From positions 1 to 26,609 of the forward strand of contig JAFGNQ010000126.1 in the NCBI GenBank assembly GCA_016926925.1: a stretch of DNA of 26,609 nucleotides, given 5' to 3'. The stretch is from Candidatus Aminicenantota bacterium. GTDB lineage: Bacteria; Acidobacteriota; Aminicenantia; Aminicenantales; Aminicenantaceae. Both the position numbers and the translations under genes were made by a program. Shown here one piece after another: positions 7,187-14,940 of the stretch (positions are counted from its first letter, which is position 1; each line of letters begins with the position of its first letter). The notes below the pieces were generated by a model. The model saw nothing but the letters and a program-made list of their open reading frames with translations. It was not told where the DNA came from and did not search any database.

Positions 7187-9781
7187 ATGAAGCAAAAGGC
7201 CACATTGCGTTGTACGGTCTGTATTCTACTTGTACTGATGGCTGTCAGCCCTGGAGGGAAGGCTGCGCTTGCCGGGACACAGGAGAAAGTCCCCTCTCCG
7301 GAGGAATTCTTTGGATTCCGGATGGGAAGCGACAGAAACATTGCGCGCTGGGACAAAATCGTGGATTACTACAATCTGCTGGCGGAGAAGAGCGCTAAGA
7401 TCGAGGTCGTCGATATGGGACCGTCGACCATGGGCAATCCCTTTTTGTTGGTCATCATCTCTTCTCCCGAGAACCTGGCGAACCTGGACAGGTTACGGGA
7501 AGTGAACGCCAAAATCAGCGATCCGCGGGGGATCGCCGAATCGAAGATAAAAGGTCTGGTGGAAGAGGGCAAAGCGGTCATCTGTCAGTCCATGAGCCTT
7601 CACGCTACCGAGATCGGGGGCACACAGATGGCTCCGGAACTGACCTATGACCTTTTAAGCCGGGAAGATTCAGAGACGCTGCGGATCCTGGACAACGTGA
7701 TCTTCCTCCTCATTCCCTGCTTCAATCCTGACGGCCAGATCATGGTCACCGACTGGTACGGAAAGACCTTGGGGACGGAATACGAAGGAGCCGGCCTGCC
7801 TTGGCTGTATCACAAGTATGTCGGTCACGACAACAACCGAGATGCGGATCACCTCAACATGATCGAATCCGTGTATGCAGCCAAGATTCTGTTCCGGGAC
7901 TGGCTTCCCCAGGCTTACATCGATCACCACCATATGGGTAGCTACGGTGCTCGGTTCTATGTCCCCCCCTACTGTGAGCCCATACGACCTTACGCCGATC
8001 CTCTGATCTGGAGAGAGCACAGCTGGTACGGGGCGCACATCGCCTACAAGCTGGAAGAGGCTGGGAAAGCGGGTATACTCAATGCCGCCCAGTTCTCGGG
8101 GTGGGGCCATTTTGGATGGCACTGGATCACCCCCTTCCACAACATCGCGGGAATGCTCACCGAGTCGGCCAGTGCCAAACTGGCGACTCCCATCTATATT
8201 CACCCCGATCAGCTTGAAGGCGATTCCTTGCAGTTTCCCGACTACGAGGCACAGACTACCTTCCCCAATCCCTGGACGGGGGGATGGTGGAAGCTGCGTG
8301 ACATCGTCGAGCAAAAGAAAATTGCGGCCTGGGCTCTGCTTGACCTGGCGGCCAGGAATAAAGAAACAGTGCTGTGGAACGCCTACCTGAAAGCCAAAAG
8401 ACAAACGGAGAGGGGAGCGCAGAGCAAGCCAGCAGCTTACGTCATCCCGGCAGTACAACATGACCCGTTGACCGCCATCAAGATGGTCAATACATTGCTG
8501 TTGTCCGGAATAGAGATCCGACAGGCACGCAAGTCCTTCACCTCCCACGGCATGACCTATCCGGAAGGCTCTTTTGTCATCTCAACAGCACAGCCTAAAA
8601 TGGGTTTGATCCGGAATCTGCTCGGTCGAACACTCTATATCGATAACGCCTGGACCAGGGACAAAGACGGATCTCCCATCCGGCCTTATGACCTGGCAAC
8701 ACACACCATGCATGAATTCATGGGCATTCGCGTCGATCCGATCGACGAAGCGGCCGAAGGTGACTTTGCGATTCTCGCCGGCAAGGTGCCGGTCTCGGGA
8801 AAAGTTGCGGCAGCGAGCTCCCAATACCTGCTTGACGGCAGGTTGAACGACAGCTTCAAGGCTGTGAACCTTCTGCTCGACAAAGGTGTGGCCGTTCGGA
8901 GAGTCGATAAATCAGGGCAAGGAATGCGGACCGGAGATTTCATTGCTGCCGGCGGCTCGGAGGCCTTGCTTGCCGAGATCGCCCGGCAGACGGGGATCGA
9001 CTTCACAGCCCTCCAAAACGAAGTCAAGGAGGGAACCCATACCGCAAAGCGGCTGCGTACGGCTATGTATCAACGGTACTGGGGCGGCAACATGGATGAG
9101 GGTTGGACCCGGTTTCTTCTCGAACAATTCGGCTTTCCCTACACGACACTCATGGATGCGGAAATCAAGAAGGGAGGCCTCAATACCAAATATGACCTCA
9201 TCATCCTGCCGGATGATGCCACGGGTCTGATCATCGGAGAAATTCCCGAGTTCTATCGCCGTTACATATCCGAGATACCGCCCGAATACCGGAGCGGAAT
9301 CGGCAACGAAGGAGTAGCTGCGTTGAAGATGTTCGTGGAGAAGGGAGGAACGCTGGTAACATTGGGAGAGGCGTGTCTCTTTGCCGTCGAGAAGCTCGAG
9401 TTGAACGTCCGCAATGCCGTAAACGAAATCGCTTCCAAGGAATTCTTCTGTCCGGGCTCGACACTGAAAGTAAACTTCGACAACAACCACCCCCTGGCCT
9501 ATGGGATGCCCTCCGAAGGGCTCGTGCTTTTCTGGTCCAGCCCGGCATTCGAGATCATACCCGGGCATCACAATGAAAGGTATGAGACGGTTGCCCGCTA
9601 TAGGGATAAGGACATTCTGCAAAGCGGCTGGCTCATAGGCGAAAATCATCTGTCAAAAAAGGCCGCCATGGTCTCAGCCCGATACGGAAAAGGACAGGTT
9701 GTTCTCATTGGGTTCCGAACACAGCTTCGGTGCCAGACGCACGGTACGTTCAAGCTGCTCTTCAATACGCTTATCCGCTGA
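7187..9781 (+). CDS. Secreted M14-family zinc carboxypeptidase-like protein
   Basis: An 864-residue exported protein. The N-terminus is a Sec signal peptide with probable cleavage after ALA near residue 29. An M14 metallopeptidase domain follows, with the zinc pair H139xxE142 (LHATE), an NPDG segment, the third zinc histidine in DHHH (247-249), and a candidate catalytic Glu326 (LTES). The last roughly 220 residues resemble a glutamine-amidotransferase-like fold, starting at LIILPDDATG and running through KGGTLVTLGEA to GKGQVVLIGFR. This layout is common in large M14 proteins of Acidobacteriota and Bacteroidota. GGAGG lies upstream of the ATG. It probably acts in the periplasm or outside the cell on peptides. 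It stands alone between the lipid cluster and the convergent glycan genes. Confidence 0.9.
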   Translation: MKQKATLRCTVCILLVLMAVSPGGKAALAGTQEKVPSPEEFFGFRMGSDRNIARWDKIVDYYNLLAEKSAKIEVVDMGPSTMGNPFLLVIISSPENLANLDRLREVNAKISDPRGIAESKIKGLVEEGKAVICQSMSLHATEIGGTQMAPELTYDLLSREDSETLRILDNVIFLLIPCFNPDGQIMVTDWYGKTLGTEYEGAGLPWLYHKYVGHDNNRDADHLNMIESVYAAKILFRDWLPQAYIDHHHMGSYGARFYVPPYCEPIRPYADPLIWREHSWYGAHIAYKLEEAGKAGILNAAQFSGWGHFGWHWITPFHNIAGMLTESASAKLATPIYIHPDQLEGDSLQFPDYEAQTTFPNPWTGGWWKLRDIVEQKKIAAWALLDLAARNKETVLWNAYLKAKRQTERGAQSKPAAYVIPAVQHDPLTAIKMVNTLLLSGIEIRQARKSFTSHGMTYPEGSFVISTAQPKMGLIRNLLGRTLYIDNAWTRDKDGSPIRPYDLATHTMHEFMGIRVDPIDEAAEGDFAILAGKVPVSGKVAAASSQYLLDGRLNDSFKAVNLLLDKGVAVRRVDKSGQGMRTGDFIAAGGSEALLAEIARQTGIDFTALQNEVKEGTHTAKRLRTAMYQRYWGGNMDEGWTRFLLEQFGFPYTTLMDAEIKKGGLNTKYDLIILPDDATGLIIGEIPEFYRRYISEIPPEYRSGIGNEGVAALKMFVEKGGTLVTLGEACLFAVEKLELNVRNAVNEIASKEFFCPGSTLKVNFDNNHPLAYGMPSEGLVLFWSSPAFEIIPGHHNERYETVARYRDKDILQSGWLIGENHLSKKAAMVSARYGKGQVVLIGFRTQLRCQTHGTFKLLFNTLIR

Positions 9782-9894
9782 ACGGAATGAAGTCACGGGC
9801 CTATTCGTCCCGGATCTTCTCTGCTGCATTGAAAACCATTGCCGGGGTTTCCCTTTCCGTATTCGGGATTGAGATTGCTGGCACGCTTACGAAT

Positions 9895-10962
9895 TCATGT
9901 TGCCGTGAGGAAGGGAAGGCAGGCCCGGTAGACCTCTTCCGGGGTGATGCTCATCAGGCACCGAAAGTCTTCATATATACAGTGTCTCTGCCGGCATGGG
10001 CGGCAGTCCAAATCCTTTGCGATGACGGTTGCCTTCGCCATCCAGGGGCCGAAATGTTCGGCGAGGGTCGGCCCGAAAATGGCGACGACTGGTGTTTTCG
10101 TGGTGGCGGCGATGTGCATCGGTCCGCTGTCCGGTCCTACAAAAAGGCTGGAAACGGATATCAACTCCTTCAATTCTCTCAGGTTGAGCCTGTTGACCAA
10201 TGATACCAGCGAAGCTTTGCTTCTCTTGAAGATTTCCTCTTCGCCCCTCCGGTCTTCTTGAGAGCCGATCAAGACGATTTTAACCTTGGAAAGTTGCGAT
10301 AGAAGGTTTGTCAGAGCAGCGATTTTTTCCGTACCCCAATCCCTAAATCGATTGCCCGCACCGATGTGAAGGGCGACGATTTGGTGTCCCTCACACCGGT
10401 TTTCGATCAGGATCGCCCGGATTTTATCGACTTCCGGCTTCTTAACCGGCGGAAGACTCATCGAAGGCAGAGAATCCGATGAGACACCCATCGCCTTGAT
10501 CAAACTGATGTGACTTTCCACACTGTGCATGAATCCTTCTTGTGGTTCGCGGGGAACGGTTATGTCGTAGATGAAATGCTTGTATTTGATCCGGTAACCG
10601 AGTTTCCGCTTTGCTCTGGAGAAGAGGGATAGGAGGGATGCCCTGGGGCCTCCATGGAAGTCAACGAGCACATCGTAACGAGATTTCCGTATGCGGCGTA
10701 TGTGGCGAAAAAAATCCTTGACCCTCATTTTTCGGGGGAGAATGATGACTCTGTCCAATGAGGGATGCCCCTCGACAAGATCCCTGTAAGGCTCATCGAC
10801 GATGTAAGTGATTTCCGCTTTCGGGAATCTTTGTCGAAGAAGTGTAACGGCGGGAGTAGTCATGACGACATCCCCGATCCGCCTCAACCGAATCAAGAGA
10901 ATCTTTTGGATTGCAGCCGGATCAATCTTTGATCTCTCTCTCAGGTTCAATGGTTGCCTCAT
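9895..10962 (-). CDS. GT9 (heptosyltransferase-like) glycosyltransferase
   Basis: About 355 residues of family GT9, the ADP-heptose:LPS heptosyltransferase family. The N-terminal Rossmann half opens with KILLIRLRRIGDVVMTTP, typical of WaaF/WaaC. The donor half carries HIGAGNRFRDW and the GPDSGPMHIAA signature. The C-terminal Cys-rich stretch CRPCRQRHC is seen in several WaaF-like proteins. It should add a sugar to the LPS inner core at the cytoplasmic membrane face. ATG 10962 (or GTG 10965) gives a 41-44 base overlap with the Trm112-like gene, and no clear ribosome-binding site is visible. The gene ends convergently with the M14 gene. The 113-base gap between them holds only weak hairpins. 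Confidence 0.9.
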   Translation of the reverse strand: MRQPLNLRERSKIDPAAIQKILLIRLRRIGDVVMTTPAVTLLRQRFPKAEITYIVDEPYRDLVEGHPSLDRVIILPRKMRVKDFFRHIRRIRKSRYDVLVDFHGGPRASLLSLFSRAKRKLGYRIKYKHFIYDITVPREPQEGFMHSVESHISLIKAMGVSSDSLPSMSLPPVKKPEVDKIRAILIENRCEGHQIVALHIGAGNRFRDWGTEKIAALTNLLSQLSKVKIVLIGSQEDRRGEEEIFKRSKASLVSLVNRLNLRELKELISVSSLFVGPDSGPMHIAATTKTPVVAIFGPTLAEHFGPWMAKATVIAKDLDCRPCRQRHCIYEDFRCLMSITPEEVYRACLPFLTAT

Positions 10963-11110
10963 CACCGAGCATGACTGGGATGTCGTCCTCTATGGGATAG
11001 ACACGGGCGCATTCGATGCACTTGAGGCCCTGCTCATCCAAGGTGAGTTTTATATCTCCCTTGCATACAGGACAAGCCAAAATCTCGAGAAGCCGTGGGT
11101 CAATGGCCAT
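10922..11110 (-). CDS. Trm112/YcaR-family zinc-ribbon protein
   Basis: A 62-residue protein of the Trm112/UPF0434 type. The cysteine pairs CPVC and CIEC form a zinc ribbon, followed by the family's YPIEDDIPVML ending. AGGAG lies seven bases before the ATG. The C-terminal 20 residues are acidic and polar and overlap the glycosyltransferase start. In bacteria this family is often found next to lipid A, Kdo and core-sugar genes. Eukaryotic and archaeal Trm112 activates methyltransferases, but the bacterial role is unclear. It is expected to be co-transcribed with the GT9 gene from the promoter at 11130-11157. Confidence 0.85.
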   Translation of the reverse strand: MAIDPRLLEILACPVCKGDIKLTLDEQGLKCIECARVYPIEDDIPVMLGDEATIEPEREIKD

Positions 11111-11129
11111 GATGTTCTCCTGCCGTCAT

Positions 11130-11157
11130 CTTATATTATTCATCGTCGGGCAGTCAA
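11130..11157 (-). promoter_or_regulatory. Candidate promoter for the Trm112-GT9 pair
   Basis: Reading leftward, TTGACT (11157-11152) is followed after 16 bases by TATAAG (11135-11130), five of six matches in each box. The predicted start is only about 13-15 bases before the Trm112 ATG at 11110, just enough for the visible AGGAG. Its -35 box is paired head-to-head with that of the rightward promoter. Confidence 0.5.
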
Positions 11158-11162
11158 TCTAA

Positions 11163-11192
11163 TTGACAGGGGCGAAAGACAGATGATATTTT
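11163..11192 (+). promoter_or_regulatory. Candidate promoter for the WaaP-like kinase and glycosidase-like pair
   Basis: A consensus TTGACA (11163-11168) is followed after 18 bases by TATTTT (11187-11192). Together with the leftward -35 box it forms the inverted repeat GTCAAT-CTA-ATTGAC (11153-11167), which a dimeric regulator could occupy to control both directions. The nearest start codon is at 11242. Confidence 0.45.
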
Positions 11193-11241
11193 TAGCAGGA
11201 GCAGTTGACTCCAATCTTGACTGTGAGATTCGGAATGAGAT

Positions 11242-12084
11242 ATGGGCGATGAGGAACAATTGACGGCCGTGCAGGGTTCCGCACTGGAGCTTGCCCCCTT
11301 TCAGGGACGAATTCTTCCGGATTATCATACCCCATCCTTTCTGGATGCGATCAAGGATTGTTCTGCTCTGCTGCAAGATCCTGCCTGCAAAATACTGGAG
11401 GAATCCAGGAACAGAGTGGGGATGATCCGTGTTTCTCTGGGCGACGGCGGTACTCTGGATGTTGTGATCAAGGAGTTTCGTACTCGAGGCCTGGACAAGC
11501 TGAAAAGCGGTTTCCAAAAATCCAAGGCCCGAAAGGCCTGGCTGGGAAGCACGGCTCTCCATGGTGCCGGTCTGGAGACAGCCCGTCCGGTTGCCTATCT
11601 TGAAAAAAGAGGACCTGTTTTTTTGCAGCAGAGCTTTTTTCTCGCGGAGCATATCTCCGGTGCCCGGGAAATCCGTTTTTTGTTTCGGGAGCTTCCTCCG
11701 GATGCACTCGAGCCGCTTGTCCGTGAGCTGGCAGCCTATCTTTCGCAGTGCCGTTGGTTGGGAATCCTGCACAGGGACCTGTCGGATGGAAACATTCTTG
11801 TGAAAAAGGACGGAGATGGAAGGTACCGGTTTTTTCTCCTCGACACCAACAGGATCCGTTTAAAGAGAAAGATCGGACCGGTCCGAGGAATCAAAAATGT
11901 CATCCGCCTGGGACTCCCCCGAGAGTTTCGGCGTTCTTTTTTAGCCTGGTATCTTCGGTCTCCCCGCGCCGGTGGATGGCAGTGGTTGTGGTACAGGATG
12001 AGCAAATCCGGCTATACGGGATTTGTCGCTTTCAAGAGAGCTCTCAAATTGAAGACAATTGTCCGGAAATTGAAGATTCAGTAA
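11242..12084 (+). CDS. WaaP/Kdo-kinase-like LPS core kinase
   Basis: A 280-residue protein of the RfaP/InaA/KdkA protein-kinase-like superfamily, which phosphorylates LPS core sugars. The N-lobe carries a candidate ATP lysine, K77, in VVIKEF. The catalytic loop is HRDLSDGN (H177-N184), with catalytic D179 and metal ligand N184. The metal-binding DFG equivalent is DTN (D201-N203). The C-terminal 80 residues are basic and aromatic, consistent with contact with membrane or LPS. It begins at the first ATG after the candidate promoter, and its stop is one base before the next gene. Together with the GT9 enzyme across the divergent promoter it points to LPS inner-core assembly. Specificity (Kdo or heptose) is undetermined. 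Confidence 0.8.
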   Translation: MGDEEQLTAVQGSALELAPFQGRILPDYHTPSFLDAIKDCSALLQDPACKILEESRNRVGMIRVSLGDGGTLDVVIKEFRTRGLDKLKSGFQKSKARKAWLGSTALHGAGLETARPVAYLEKRGPVFLQQSFFLAEHISGAREIRFLFRELPPDALEPLVRELAAYLSQCRWLGILHRDLSDGNILVKKDGDGRYRFFLLDTNRIRLKRKIGPVRGIKNVIRLGLPREFRRSFLAWYLRSPRAGGWQWLWYRMSKSGYTGFVAFKRALKLKTIVRKLKIQ

Positions 12085-12085
12085 G

Positions 12086-13363
12086 ATGCGAAAGACGTTT
12101 GAATGGAATCCGTTTGCGGATCAACCCCACAACGTCGCCTCTCGGACGGAGCGGTTTCGGCAGCATTTCCGTTATACAGGAAGTTATTTCAGCCTCTTTT
12201 TTGCCAATATGCGCAAGCTCATTCCCGGAGTTTCGCGATTCCGGAAGTACCGGAAGCGCATGTTCCAGGAACCGGTCGACATGGATCATCCTTTCGGCCT
12301 TTCCGTATCTCCTATTGAGGGGCGTAACGAGGAGGTGCTCGAGGGCCTTTTGAAGACGGGAATTCACCATGCCCTGGTCAGAATCCCCTCCTGGGAAGAA
12401 AACAGACTCCCCTTTTTCGGTGAATTTATCGATCTTCTCCACCATAACCGTATCGATCTCACGCTTGCTCTGCTTCAGCGGCGGGATGATGTCCTGAATC
12501 CTTCCCGATGGGAGGCCTTCATCGACGATGTCTTCGGAAGGTTCAAGGAAAAGTGCTCATTTTTCGAAATCGGGCATGCCTGGAACAGGACAAAGTGGGG
12601 GGTGTGGGACTACAAGGAATACCTCAAACTGGCCCGTCCGGCCTGTATGCTCGGGCAAAAGCATGGCGTAAAGTTGGTCGGACCGGCTGTGATCGATTTC
12701 GAATTCCATCTCTATCCTCCGGTTTTGCGGGAGATTCCCTTTGATAAGGTGAGCTCGCTCCTGTATGTGGACCGCGTCGGCGCCCCCGAAAACAAACAGT
12801 TCGGCTGGAATACGGCCGCTAAAATCGCTCTGTTGAAAGCGGTTGTGGATGTGTGTTCCAGAGAAAGCCGTGACCTATGGATTACAGAGTTCAACTGGCC
12901 TCTAGAGGGTACGGGAAAATATTCTCCGGCTTCAGGCAAACCCAACGTGACGGAAGAGGAGCAGGCTGACTTTCTGGTGCGGTATTGTGTGTTGACTTCG
13001 GCCAGCGGGTTTGTTGAGAGACTCTATTGGTGGCAGCTCATAGCTCCGGGCTATGGTCTCATCGACAATCGAGGGAACGGGTGGCGAAAAAGGCCGAGTT
13101 TCTTTGCATTCAAGACCCTAGTCGGCCTCCTGGACGGACGAACCTTTGCATCTAAGATCCCCCATCCCCAGGCGGAAATCTTCGTGTTTACCAAAGAAGG
13201 AGAGAATCTGGCCGTGTGCTGGACAGCCGGACAGGGATTTACGCTGGATTTCTCCCAGCGAGTTATCAGGGTTCTCAGCCGGAATGGCGAAGGGATTGAC
13301 ATCACGGAAAACAGGATCGATGTCACCGGGAGCCCAAAGTACGTTTTCTACAAAGACGAATAG
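12086..13363 (+). CDS. Clan-A glycoside-hydrolase-like protein, acid/base residue apparently missing
   Basis: A 425-residue protein with the look of a GH39/GH5-type TIM barrel and a small C-terminal beta domain. The expected nucleophile is Glu268 in WITEFNW at the end of strand 7. At the strand-4 position, where these enzymes have Asn-Glu (acid/base), the sequence is EIGHAWNR, with His164-Ala165 in place of Asn-Glu. The 103-residue spacing between the two sites fits the family. No signal peptide is visible and the N-terminus is basic, so it may be cytoplasmic. It starts one base after the kinase stop and shares its transcript. It may be an inactive sugar-binding relative or an enzyme with another acid/base residue. 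A role in LPS or glycan metabolism is inferred from its neighbours. Confidence 0.65.
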   Translation: MRKTFEWNPFADQPHNVASRTERFRQHFRYTGSYFSLFFANMRKLIPGVSRFRKYRKRMFQEPVDMDHPFGLSVSPIEGRNEEVLEGLLKTGIHHALVRIPSWEENRLPFFGEFIDLLHHNRIDLTLALLQRRDDVLNPSRWEAFIDDVFGRFKEKCSFFEIGHAWNRTKWGVWDYKEYLKLARPACMLGQKHGVKLVGPAVIDFEFHLYPPVLREIPFDKVSSLLYVDRVGAPENKQFGWNTAAKIALLKAVVDVCSRESRDLWITEFNWPLEGTGKYSPASGKPNVTEEEQADFLVRYCVLTSASGFVERLYWWQLIAPGYGLIDNRGNGWRKRPSFFAFKTLVGLLDGRTFASKIPHPQAEIFVFTKEGENLAVCWTAGQGFTLDFSQRVIRVLSRNGEGIDITENRIDVTGSPKYVFYKDE

Positions 13364-13556
13364 CGCTCTTCGGAAGCCGGCCCGCTGTCACCCGCTTCAG
13401 CATTATGACGAAGACGAATACATCCTCAGCTTGCGGTTAGTCGGCCGGGGGCACACGCGTGCATCTTCTTTCCCATGATCGAAGTATACGAAAGAGATGG
13501 AAGCCGAGTTGTCCTCTGAGTGTGCCGCCATATCCGTAGTCTACAAGCCAGAGCGA

Positions 13557-13620
13557 GTCACAGTACGTTTGAGTCGCATGGTGGTTGGTGGGGGGGTCTT
13601 CGACGAAAACGTACTGTGAC
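13557..13620. repeat. 64-base hairpin repeat, copy 2
   Basis: The second copy, equal in length to the one at 3-66 and aligning without gaps. The arms 13557-13570 and 13607-13620 (GTCACAGTACGTTT and its reverse complement) pair perfectly over 14 bases. The loop again carries GTCG/CGAC around GGTGGTTGGTGG, here extended to a run of seven G. It lies in the 329-base gap between the convergent glycosidase-like gene and trxB. The gap also holds a 13-base hairpin AAACG-CAG-CGTTT at 13639-13651. I see no gene or other recognisable feature in 13364-13556. Confidence 0.85.
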
Positions 13621-13692
13621 GAGCTCCCTCTAGTATTCAAACGCAGCGTTTCACGGAAATGGGAAGGCTTCTCCGCTTACAATAACTCCGCC

Positions 13693-14616
13693 TCAACCGA
13701 GGCCTTGCAGGTATTCATCGACGGCTATGGCCGCGGCCACACCCGTCCCCACTGCTGTCGCCACCTGCTGGGGGCAAGCATCCGAAACATCACCGACGGC
13801 ATAAATTCCGGGCTGCGATGTTGTCATTTTCTTCCCCACCACGATCTCACCCCACTCATTCCGGTCAACAAGGTCCTTCACAAATTCCGAGTTGGGGATT
13901 GTTCCGATGGAAACGAAGAGTCCATCGATTTTAACCTCGGAGACAGCACCAGTCTTTACATTTTTGACACTTAAATTTTCGAGGATATTGTGTCCCTTGA
14001 TTTCCTCGATAACGGTATCCCAGACTATATCGATTTTCTTATGCGTCTTTGTCCGGTCTTGAAGGATTTTTTCCGCACGGAATTGATCGCGGCGGTGAAA
14101 AACCTTGACCTGCCGGGCGAATTTAGTCAAAAGAAGGGCTTCTGTGAGGGCCCAGTTCCCGCCTCCGACAACTCCGACGACTTTATCTTTGAAAAAGAAA
14201 GCATCGCATGTGGCACAATAGGAAACCCCTTTTCCCGTGAATTTCCCCTCACCCTTAACACCCAGCTTACGGAAATTCGCTCCTGTGGCGACGATGACAG
14301 TCCGGGTTGCATATGCTTGTTTTCCGCCTTGTATCTGCCAGAGATCATCTTTTTTCTGGATCGCTTTAACCTCATCCCTTTCCATCTTCGCCCCAAAGCG
14401 CTCTGCCTGTTTTTTGAAATTTTCAGTAAGCTGGAAGGGAGCAATTCCCTCCGGAAAGCCCGGATAGTTTTCGATGAAGTCCGTCATGAGGATCTGACCA
14501 CCGGGGGCTCCCTTTTCCAAAACCAAGGTGTCGAGCAGGGCACGACCCGAATAAATGGCTGCCGACAGTCCTGCAGGACCAGCTCCTATGATAATGACGT
14601 CGTTAATGGGATTCAT
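13693..14616 (-). CDS. trxB: Thioredoxin-disulfide reductase
   Basis: A 307-residue flavoprotein that reduces thioredoxin with NADPH. The FAD motif GAGPAGLSAA is at residues 11-20. The redox pair C134-A-T-C137 sits in the inserted NADPH domain. The HRRDQFRA segment contains the arginines that recognise the NADPH 2'-phosphate, and GDV with the following residues closes the FAD site near the C-terminus. The NADPH-domain glycine motif reads GGGNWA rather than the common GGGDSA. The start overlaps the trxA stop as ATGA, so the two are translationally coupled. Length is normal for the low-molecular-weight bacterial enzyme. Confidence 0.95.
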   Translation of the reverse strand: MNPINDVIIIGAGPAGLSAAIYSGRALLDTLVLEKGAPGGQILMTDFIENYPGFPEGIAPFQLTENFKKQAERFGAKMERDEVKAIQKKDDLWQIQGGKQAYATRTVIVATGANFRKLGVKGEGKFTGKGVSYCATCDAFFFKDKVVGVVGGGNWALTEALLLTKFARQVKVFHRRDQFRAEKILQDRTKTHKKIDIVWDTVIEEIKGHNILENLSVKNVKTGAVSEVKIDGLFVSIGTIPNSEFVKDLVDRNEWGEIVVGKKMTTSQPGIYAVGDVSDACPQQVATAVGTGVAAAIAVDEYLQGLG

Positions 14617-14939
14617 AGGGATTTCGCAATCTTGTCAACAATCTTGTCCTGGGGAAGAGCTCCCACGATCGTCTCCTTAACATCGCCATCTTTAAACAGA
14701 AGAAGAGCCGGAATGCTCATGATGCCGTACTTTGCCGGCGTCTTCATATTCTCGTCCACATTCATTTTGACAACTTTCAATTTCTCTTTATAATGTTCCG
14801 CTAAATAATCCACTGTTGGAGCGATCATATGACAAGGGCCGCACCAAACCGCCCAGAAGTCTACAAGTACGGGAAGTTCGGATTTAACCACTTCCTCTTC
14901 GAAATTCGCATCGGAAACACTGATGATGTCTTCAGACAA
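14613..14939 (-). CDS. trxA: Thioredoxin
   Basis: A 108-residue thioredoxin with the active site W-C33-G-P-C36 and the conserved cis-proline region (MSIPALLLF). It reduces protein disulfides in the cytoplasm and is recharged by the TrxB encoded directly downstream. The start is TTG at 14939, placed by an ideal AGGAGG six bases upstream. That Shine-Dalgarno is made from the last codons of the glgA-like gene, which ends at 14941. Coupling of three reading frames (glgA, trxA, trxB) suggests one transcript. Confidence 0.95.
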   Translation of the reverse strand: MSEDIISVSDANFEEEVVKSELPVLVDFWAVWCGPCHMIAPTVDYLAEHYKEKLKVVKMNVDENMKTPAKYGIMSIPALLLFKDGDVKETIVGALPQDKIVDKIAKSL

Positions 14940-14940
14940 A

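Noticed and set aside
7670..8548. 292-codon open frame antisense to the M14 peptidase
   Set aside because: The sense frame carries the zinc and catalytic residues. The antisense has no start signal or known motif.
13437..13640. 67-codon open frame across the second hairpin repeat
   Set aside because: The differences between repeat copies preserve base pairing, not codons. There is no ribosome-binding site and no protein similarity I recognise.
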